Below are positions 57,301 to 64,000 of a stretch of 64,000 bases of DNA, one piece after another. Where the stretch lies: the NCBI RefSeq assembly GCF_964656455.1, contig NC_135726.1:5342001-5406000 (forward strand). Direction: 5' to 3'. The stretch comes from Halichoerus grypus. Taxonomy: Eukaryota; Chordata; Mammalia; Carnivora; Phocidae. Each line of letters opens with the position of its first letter. Positions within the stretch are counted from its first letter, which is position 1. Under the pieces are notes generated by a model. The model did not search any database, was not told the origin of the DNA, and was given only the letters and a program-made list of their open reading frames with translations. Both the position numbers and the translations under genes were made by a program.

Positions 57301-58155
57301 GGGCCAACAGTGGTTATCTCAAGTATGTGGTGGGGGGCTGGAGCTTGGGAGATATTTTATAGTGTTATTGTTAAATATATATTTTTCTTTAAAGTTTTTT
57401 TATAATGAACATCTCTTATTTTTATAATAAGAAAAAAAATTATGAAAAAAAGAAAGAAAAGCCAGATTTATTCCCTGGCATGTTAGGAATGATTTCCAGA
57501 TGCAAATAACAAAATAAAAGCACCACTTGTGAGGAATTTCAAGTTGTCAAATAAATGAACTAAAAATTGAGCAACACAGAGCCTGTGAATTGTGTATACT
57601 AATGCATAGCCAAACATCAGCATTCAAAGAAGAAATTACTAAGAAGAAATGTATTTAGAATGAATTCAAGGCTAGAAGGCCAACAGTGAACACAGCTGTT
57701 ATGTATTTCTGAGCTGGCAGGAAAAAAAAAAGATTTCAAATCCACAGCCAGGAATGCCTGAACTAAAATCAGTAGGCACGGATTAGGCAGGATTTGTGTT
57801 CACACCTGGGAACACATGGCAAAGGGGCATCTGAAAGTCTGGTCTCCCACAAGCCTCCTTGGTGCAAAATGAACCTACTCCCCAGAAGACTGGCTCTGGA
57901 TCCAGCCTGTCTGTGCACCTCTGCATAACATGCAGGTAGATCTGTCTCCTCTGGAAGCACTTCCTTCTTGCTTCACAGAAGGGCCTCAGGAAAGAGTGAA
58001 CTTAAGAGAGGAGGATAAAACAGGCCCCTTAGTTTCATGAAAGGTCCACTGACCCACAGCTAAACCCTCCATCCGGGTGACTTGGTCAGCATCCTACAGA
58101 GGCACGATGTTCTCAGCTAAGAGGGGTCTTCCTCTACCTCCCTCCCTCCCCATCA
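57301..58155. other. Unique intergenic DNA
   Basis: An A/T-rich patch at 57360-57470. No gene or repeat recognised. Confidence 0.4.
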
Positions 58156-58159
58156 AACA

Positions 58160-58826
58160 CTCACTCCCCAAGGCTGCCCAGCTCTTGACTCAGTGTCTTC
58201 TCTCCTGTCCCCCGCCACTTCCAGACGCAGGAGCCCTGCACTGTCCACCTGGGCTGTTGTCACAGCCGCCATCCGGGTTTCCCTGCTTCTGGTTTTCTCA
58301 GCCTCCAGATGTGATCCCCTGCAACCAGACTGATCTTCCTAAAATACAAATCTGGTCATGTCATTCCTCAATGTGTAACCGACACCTGCAGAATGAAGGG
58401 TGAACTCCCTGGAGTCGTGTTTATGGTTCTTCATCTTAGTCCCTGATTCTTTCTCTAATTTTATTTGTGACAGGTCCTCCTTGCATGGCAGCCACATTCA
58501 ATTATTCTTGGCTTTTCAGATACACAGTGCTCTCTCTTGGCTCTAGACATTGGATCACGCTCTTCCCACTACCTGGAGAATTCTTTCCATCCCAACTTCA
58601 CCTTGCCTACTGGTATGCAGCCATTCGGGAATTACGTTCTCTGTCTTCTCAGGCCTCCACACTCCCACAGCTCCTGATCACGGTCTAATCTGCCTGTTTA
58701 CGGGTCTGTGTCTTCCCTAGTTGCATGTTCTTTGAGGAAGAATCCATGGGCAACAGTCAGTGCAGTGCCTGGCCCATAGTAGTTGCTCAATAAATATTTC
58801 TAAATGAATGAATGAATGAATGAACG
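58160..58826 (+). repeat. L2 LINE 3' region, sense
   Basis: GTCATGTCATTCCTCAATGTGTAACC, GAATGAAGGGTGAACTCC, and the L2 terminus GCAGTGCCTGGCCCATAGTAGTTGCTCAATAAATATTTC followed by (GAAT)n at 58804-58826. This is the longest L2 copy here, about 650 bp, with no intact frame. Confidence 0.8.
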
Positions 58827-59795
58827 AGACCCAATTTTTCCACCTAGGAAGAACATTTGCCTACCCAAAAGGCCTAAGCTGGGGCTGTTCTTCACTTCCT
58901 GATCCAAAACACCCAATGTGAAACACCCACAGACAGGACCATTTAAACTTGCAACAAAGGGTGTTTGTGTCCAGGATCTTCCCCATTCCTGCTTACAGAG
59001 CACTACACTGAAGTCTCTTCCCTATCACTCCATCCAGGAGCCAAGGCTAGTTCTAAGCTAAAAACGGAAATAAAGGCGAGTTCTTCATTCATCCCTCCCC
59101 CTCTTCAGAAACCTGTGTATGGGCCTGTTTCTGTCTCCATCCAGCTCTGCCTCAATCCTCTTCAAAGCTGGGACTGGAGGTCTGACCACAGAAGGGCCAA
59201 TCCATTCCCCTCAGTGCCTTGGGCTCTGCTCCTTCATAGCCCGTATCGACTGAGTCAGATGTGGCCTCGTCGCTGAGAAAAACAAGCGGTGATAGCTCTT
59301 AATTACACCAAAGATAGCCTTTTCTGCTATCACTTTTGTTCCTTGTGGCTCTTTTGAACAGGATTGTCAGCAGACATACCAACAAAAACAAAAATTGTGG
59401 CCTCTGGAGCCAGACAATGGCTCTCCTTCCCTGGTGAAGAAAGTAGTTTTCTGCTTGTCAACACGTGGTCTATTTTTTAAACTAAGACACGACCCCCAGC
59501 TTTGACTCAGTGTGCAAACATGCACATCAAATAGCTGTTTGTGAAGTTCACTGCATTGCTCCACGCGTCAGAGAATTTTCTCTCTCCCTTCCTCATTTTC
59601 CAGGTAGAATTGGGACAATTGTCACAGAATTTGTCAGCCTCCGGAGACAGACTCGGGATTTTTGTGCAAAGGAGGAGAGCTGTGGCAGAGCTGAAAGAGC
59701 ACAGGATCAAGGTCTGCTTCTCCTTAGCACTGGTTATGAGGCCTGAGACAAGGCACTTAATGTGATGCAAGGAGCAGAATTATCCCAAATGACCC
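58827..59795. other. Unique intergenic DNA
   Basis: Nothing recognised. Overlapping frames at 59507-59770 on both strands have no domain. Confidence 0.4.
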
Positions 59796-59799
59796 CTGG

Positions 59800-60480
59800 T
59801 GCTCACCTTGGACAAAAAACCACAGGTAGATGGGTAAGCCACTTCTCCAAGCTGGAGGTTCCACTCAAGCATGGCTCCCCATGGGGCCAGTATGTTCCCT
59901 GACCCACTGGCATCCCATTCCATAGGTCATGGTCAGCCAGGGCTAGCTCCTACTTCTTTGTGAAAGTCAATTGTTAAATATTCAAGAAGTTTGCAAGTTG
60001 GTAGCTTGAAATTGGTCACTGTGGGAATACTTCCACCAAAGAATGGCAAGCATTACTAGTTGGGGCTTCCCCCCAAGAGCCTGTTAACCAGCATATCACT
60101 GTCCAAGGCATCTGGCTTTGAGCGTCTGGAATCTTCGAAACTTCTATAAGTCTGGATACCCGTGCTCAGGCTGCCAGACATCCCAAGAATTTGATTTCTG
60201 TCCACTGACAAGGTTGTAGTCAAGCTGGCCTAAGAAGGGGGAACCATGGCAGCCGAGGGCATCTTCTGGCAAACCTAGACGATATTCAGCTCTCTGCCCA
60301 GACCCTGGCATAGCTCTCCATGGGGTGCTATGATTCTCATCTTTGGCTGACCCCTGGCTTCTATGTGTTCTCTTTCTCCAATAAAGCCTATTCCTTACCC
60401 CATGCCATGTGCTGTTTTGAAATCCATCCAGACCCCTGGTTCATGGCAGGTGGTAATGCAGGAGCTTAGCTTACATGACA
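59800..60480 (+). repeat. Possible solo LTR, unnamed
   Basis: About 650 bp with a downstream CTCCAATAAAGCCTATTCC (about 60376-60395) followed by a C/T- and G-containing segment, like the polyadenylation region of an LTR. I did not find clear TG...CA ends or a duplication. Low certainty. Confidence 0.25.
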
Positions 60481-60499
60481 AATCAGTTTATACCCATGT

Positions 60500-60645
60500 T
60501 GCATGATGCTCTAGCCTCAGTTCCTCAGTGGTACAATGGGGATATAATACTGGTCTCTTGAGAGTATGTGTGAGAGTCAAATGACAATTCACGTGAGCAT
60601 GCTATCCAAACAGCAGAGACCCATGAGGACTCAACATTCATGCAT
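60500..60645 (+). repeat. MIR, sense
   Basis: CTCAGTTCCTCAGTGGTACAATGGGGATATAATACTGG and GAGAGTATGTGTGAGAGTCAAATG follow the MIR core and 3' half. Confidence 0.65.
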
Positions 60646-60691
60646 GTTATGGTGCTGAGATCAGTGACTGGCACTCAAGACCCCTAGGTTT

Positions 60692-61132
60692 TGAGGGTTG
60701 CTGGAGTGGTGGGGGGTGGGAGGGATGGGGTGGCTGGGTGATAGACACTGGGGAGGATATGTGCTATGGTGAGCGCTGTGAATTGTGTAAGACTGTTGAA
60801 TCACAGATCTGTACCTCTGAAACAAATAATACAATATATGTTAAAAAAAAAAAAAAAGAAGAAGAAGAAAGATAGCAGGAGGGGAAGAATGAAGAGGGGG
60901 AAATCGGAGGGGGAGAAGAACCATGAGAGAGGATGGACTCTGAGAAACAAACGGAGGGTTCTAGAGGGGAGGGGGGTGGGAGGATGGGTTAGCCTGGTGA
61001 TGGGTATTGAGGAGGGCACGTTCTGCATGGAGCACTGGGTGTTATGCACAAACAATGAATCATGGAACACTATATCTAAAACTAATGATGTGATGTATGG
61101 TGATTAACATAACAATAAAAAATTAAAAAAAA
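60692..61132 (+). mobile_element. 5'-truncated carnivore L1 with bipartite 3'UTR
   Basis: About 440 bp holding both 3'UTR blocks and the internal A15 tract (60843-60857) followed by a GAA-repeat expansion. The target-site duplication AAGACCCCTAGGTTT (60677-60691) against 61133-61147 has one mismatch. Confidence 0.94.
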
Positions 61133-61147
61133 AAGACTCCTAGGTTT

Positions 61148-61325
61148 GGATACTAGCTTTGCCACTCTTTTAACTGAGTAACTTTGGGCAAGTTGCTTAA
61201 TCTCTCTGATTTCAGTTTCCCCATCTGAGAAGTGGGTATAATATTTTGTGGGGTTGTCATAAGAACTAAACAGGACAACAGGGGGAGCCATGTTTGGCTC
61301 AGATCCTGACACTCATTAGATGTTG
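61148..61325 (+). repeat. MIR, sense
   Basis: ACTTTGGGCAAGTTGCTTAATCTCTCTGATTTCAGTTTCCCCATCTGAGAAGTGG is one of the best MIR cores in the window. The L1 at 60692 landed at its 5' edge. Confidence 0.85.
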
Positions 61326-61369
61326 AAGATTCTAGTTGAATTAGAAAATTCCTCAACTCTCCTGTCTCC

Positions 61370-61800
61370 AGGGTGCTAATTCACGCTGAAATGCCAGATC
61401 CTTTAATGTTCACAAATAATTAAATATAAATTCAGTCCGAGGCGAAATGTACATAACAATAAAGCCCTGGGAATCTTTCAAATTGAGAACTGAAAGGGTG
61501 ATAAACTCAGGGCTAAAAATATTGCTTCCTCCATAGGCTCAGATGCTTTTATTTGCTGGGTGTATATCACGGAGGGCATTTTTGCATATATATGTATTTG
61601 GCAAACAACCAAAACAACTCAATTATGTTTTATCATTAATTAAATTTTGCAGAAAGAGGGCAACATTTGCTAATGGTGAATAAATGCTTTTATTAGACTT
61701 AGTCAAAATAACTTAAAATTAAGTCTGTTCAGTTGTGAATAAAGTTTTGAGGTTTTTTATTTAAGGGGGTTTGAAATATTGTATGTATGAGCAAATATGG
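61370..61800. other. Repeat-free AT-rich block, candidate regulatory DNA
   Basis: Dense homeodomain-type words: AAATAATTAAATATAAATTC, ATCATTAATTAAATTTTGC, AACTTAAAATTAAGTC. No repeat recognised. Confidence 0.25.
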
Positions 61801-61810
61801 AAATAACAGG

Positions 61811-61866
61811 CACTCTCTCCTCTCTCCCTCCCTCTCTCTCTCCCCTCCTCACACACACCCCACACA
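61811..61866. repeat. (CT)n/(CA)n simple repeat
   Basis: Imperfect CT-rich tract passing into CA-rich sequence. Confidence 0.9.
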
Positions 61867-62319
61867 TAATCCATCAACATCAAATCTACCACAATCTGCT
61901 AAGGATACTTATTTGACCTGACATAATGGTTGACTGCCAACCAATTTATCTGGTAGCCTCACTGCCATTGTGGAAAATTAAATTTTGCTAGAAATATCCA
62001 GACTGATCATATAATGGTCTATTAATTCCATTCTAACAACAAACTAGGCTGTGATCACTTTAACCAGTGAATGCCTTATCCAACTAGCCATAGGCCTAAC
62101 CAGAACTCAAGTCAAAGAATATTTGAGTCCCCACTGGGCGTTAGGCAGTGTGCTTGTATTACTATACTTGAGGAATTATAGTTAATGGAAAAACAAGAAA
62201 AATACAAAAGAAACTATATTGCTGTTGCAAATGTGTTACATGCAAGCAAAGAGGTATAAACAATGTATAAAGGAGATCACACAAAAATTCCAAGGAGGAG
62301 ACTATATCAAAAATAGGCT

Positions 62320-62818
62320 TTAGCTCAGCACTGACCAATAGAAATACAATGCGAGCCATACAAATAATTTAAAATTTTCTGGTAGCCACATAATAAATGA
62401 AGCAAAAAAAATATGAGATTAATTTTAATCATACCAATATAGCCAAAATGTTTTTATTTCAACATGGCACGAATAGAAGGATTATTAGTGAGGTATTTTC
62501 CATTCTTTGTGTATACTACATTTTTGAAATCCTGTGTTTATATTACATTTACATATCAATGTAGATACTATATTTTCATGAGAAGTATTTGACCTGTACT
62601 TAGATTAAAATTTAAGTGGAAAAGGTAAATTTCACATGGCAAGTTGTTCCAATAACTGGATCAAACAGTAGTTTATAGGTTTAACATTACTTAAAATTAG
62701 ATAAAATTTAAAAATCCAGTTCCTCAATTGCACGAGCCACACGTCAAGTCCTCCATGGCCACATGTAGTTAGTGGCTACCACATTGGGCAGTGTGCACAG
62801 AACTTTCTGCGAGGATGT
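62320..62818 (+). mobile_element. Longer hAT-type transposon fossil
   Basis: It opens AGCACTGACCAATAGAAATACAATGCGAGCC and closes GGCCACATGTAGTTAGTGGCTACCACATTGGGCAGTG, an imperfect inverted-repeat pair, with an AT-rich interior (TTTTCTGGTAGCCACATAATAAATG, AATTTTAATCATACC). About 500 bp, noncoding. Confidence 0.7.
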
Positions 62819-64000
62819 AAATGTTCCACTAGACAGTGAATCCTTGAATGTAAATACATGTACCCCCTGAGGAGGGAGGATGAAGGGGGTGTGTCCCAGG
62901 AAGAGGAAAGAGTTCAAAGTCATAGAATTAGGAAAGGCGTATGTACCAGTGGGGTTGCTGAATGTAGAAATAAACCCTGTTATTCATCTCAGCAAGAATT
63001 TTTGAGTATTGAGTTCTGAGCTCAATACATCTTGGAGCTCTTACATTCAGATTTCTCTTGTATACACTAGCCAGGGCTAAGTTGTAGTTATTGAGTAAAA
63101 TGGCTAGTTGTTTTTAAAAGGAGAAGTTAAACAGCTGTAAATTTCTGAGAAGAGGCATGTAGTCAGACTTGAATAAAAATGTGAGGCAATGGATTTTAAA
63201 AGGGGTGGAGGGCTGATGGCAATTACACAGAATGAGTCAGGCAATAGGATGGGGCTGAGTCTATGTTTCAGTGGGAGGGTAAGATGGAGCAGTACTAGGG
63301 ATCAAGTTTCAGATTTCTGGCCCAGCTTCTGAGGACACAGCTTGGCACCCCTGGGTTCTCAAAGTGATACGTATGACTATTAAATGGAATAAAGCAGATT
63401 CAATTCTGAGACACCAGATTCCTTGGCACCTGTTTGCATGGGTGGGCATAAATGGGGAGGTACAGAACACCTGGATGTAGGGAGATCCCGAATAAACCAT
63501 ATGCTTAGAAGTCTGAGGAGTATTTAGGGACTGCCATAAATTATCCTCATGTATTCATGACACAATCAAAGCAGAGTCCTGATTGAGTGGTTTTCATGAT
63601 TTGGTCTAATGATCTATGTTGATTCCCTTTACGAAAAGCACATGGTCCAATTACATATTTCTTCCATCCTGGGTTAAAGATGTCCTTCTAAAGGCCCATT
63701 CTACCAATTTATAGGGGATATAAAAAAAGGATTTTCAGTAAAATGTACTTTCATTGGTTTTGATGAAAAGGGTTTGTGATGAAAGTAGAATCTCTAATAA
63801 GCATTTCATAAATGACTTGTCTTTCAAACTTAATATAAAACAGAATAAAATACGTCTCCCAAAGACCTCCTTGCTGCCTCACAGATTTAAAGTCCCCTGC
63901 TCTCAATCAATCAGGCCCAAGAACTCAAAAATCTCTAAAGATGCAATCAAATATTTATCAGTGAAAGTTGGTAAAACTAAGAAATTATTTATGGCCCAAA
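62819..64000. other. Unique intergenic DNA to window end
   Basis: No gene or repeat family recognised. Confidence 0.4.

Noticed and set aside
1..64000. CRISPR array, operon, insertion sequence or other prokaryotic system
   Set aside because: No direct repeats with unique spacers, no ribosome-binding sites or dense coding; all evidence points to a mammalian genome.

Overview
This window is intergenic DNA from a mammal of the order Carnivora. The evidence is (1) ten tRNA-derived CAN SINEs with the GGGTGGCTCAGT head and an AATAAATAAAATCTT tail, and (2) several copies of the carnivore-type L1 3' end (CACTGGGTGTTATA ... ACTAATGATGTA). The young dog SINEC_Cf type was not seen, and several SINEs share a subtype with a TGCTTGTGTTCCCTCTCTC segment. 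I infer an arctoid (seal, bear or mustelid-like) rather than a canid; this is an inference, not a species call.

I find no host protein-coding gene, exon-intron structure, rRNA, tRNA gene or CRISPR array. Almost all open reading frames are chance, low-complexity or retrotransposon-derived. The content is interspersed repeats separated by unrecognised unique DNA.

Layout. 1-9.9 kb: unique DNA with three antisense CAN SINEs (one split by an L1 tail), MIR and L2 remnants and one hAT-type fossil. 10.0-17.1 kb: a full-length L1 of about 7.1 kb on the + strand, flanked by a perfect 13-bp target-site duplication, inserted into an older antisense MIR. It has a CpG-rich 5'UTR with a YY1-like start, an internal tandem duplication, ORF1 and ORF2 broken by stops and frameshifts, and a bipartite 3'UTR. 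17.2-32 kb: MIRs, a (TTTC)n tract, a truncated L1, a MER5A-like element, two CAN SINEs and an MLT1 LTR inserted in a MIR. 32-41 kb: a short L1 tail, a run of MIRs, a striking 380-bp GAT-rich repeat next to an A16 tract, then several kb without recognisable features apart from a perfect CRE palindrome. 41-49 kb: a dense nest of CAN SINEs, a second MLT1, three pieces of one unnamed ancient repeat and an old antisense L1 ORF2 fragment carrying a SINE. 49-64 kb: a candidate conserved non-coding block near 50.8-51.6 kb, one more SINE, L2 tails, an old L1M 3' end, two truncated carnivore L1s, a possible solo LTR and a longer hAT-type fossil.

Insertion order can be read in several places: L1 into MIR, L1 tail into SINE, SINE into old L1, MLT1 into MIR. 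Nothing encodes a functioning pathway. The most useful items are the dated nested insertions, the L1 5'UTR architecture, the GAT repeat and a few repeat-free AT-rich blocks that look like candidate enhancers. Family names were assigned by recognition of consensus features, not by a database search.
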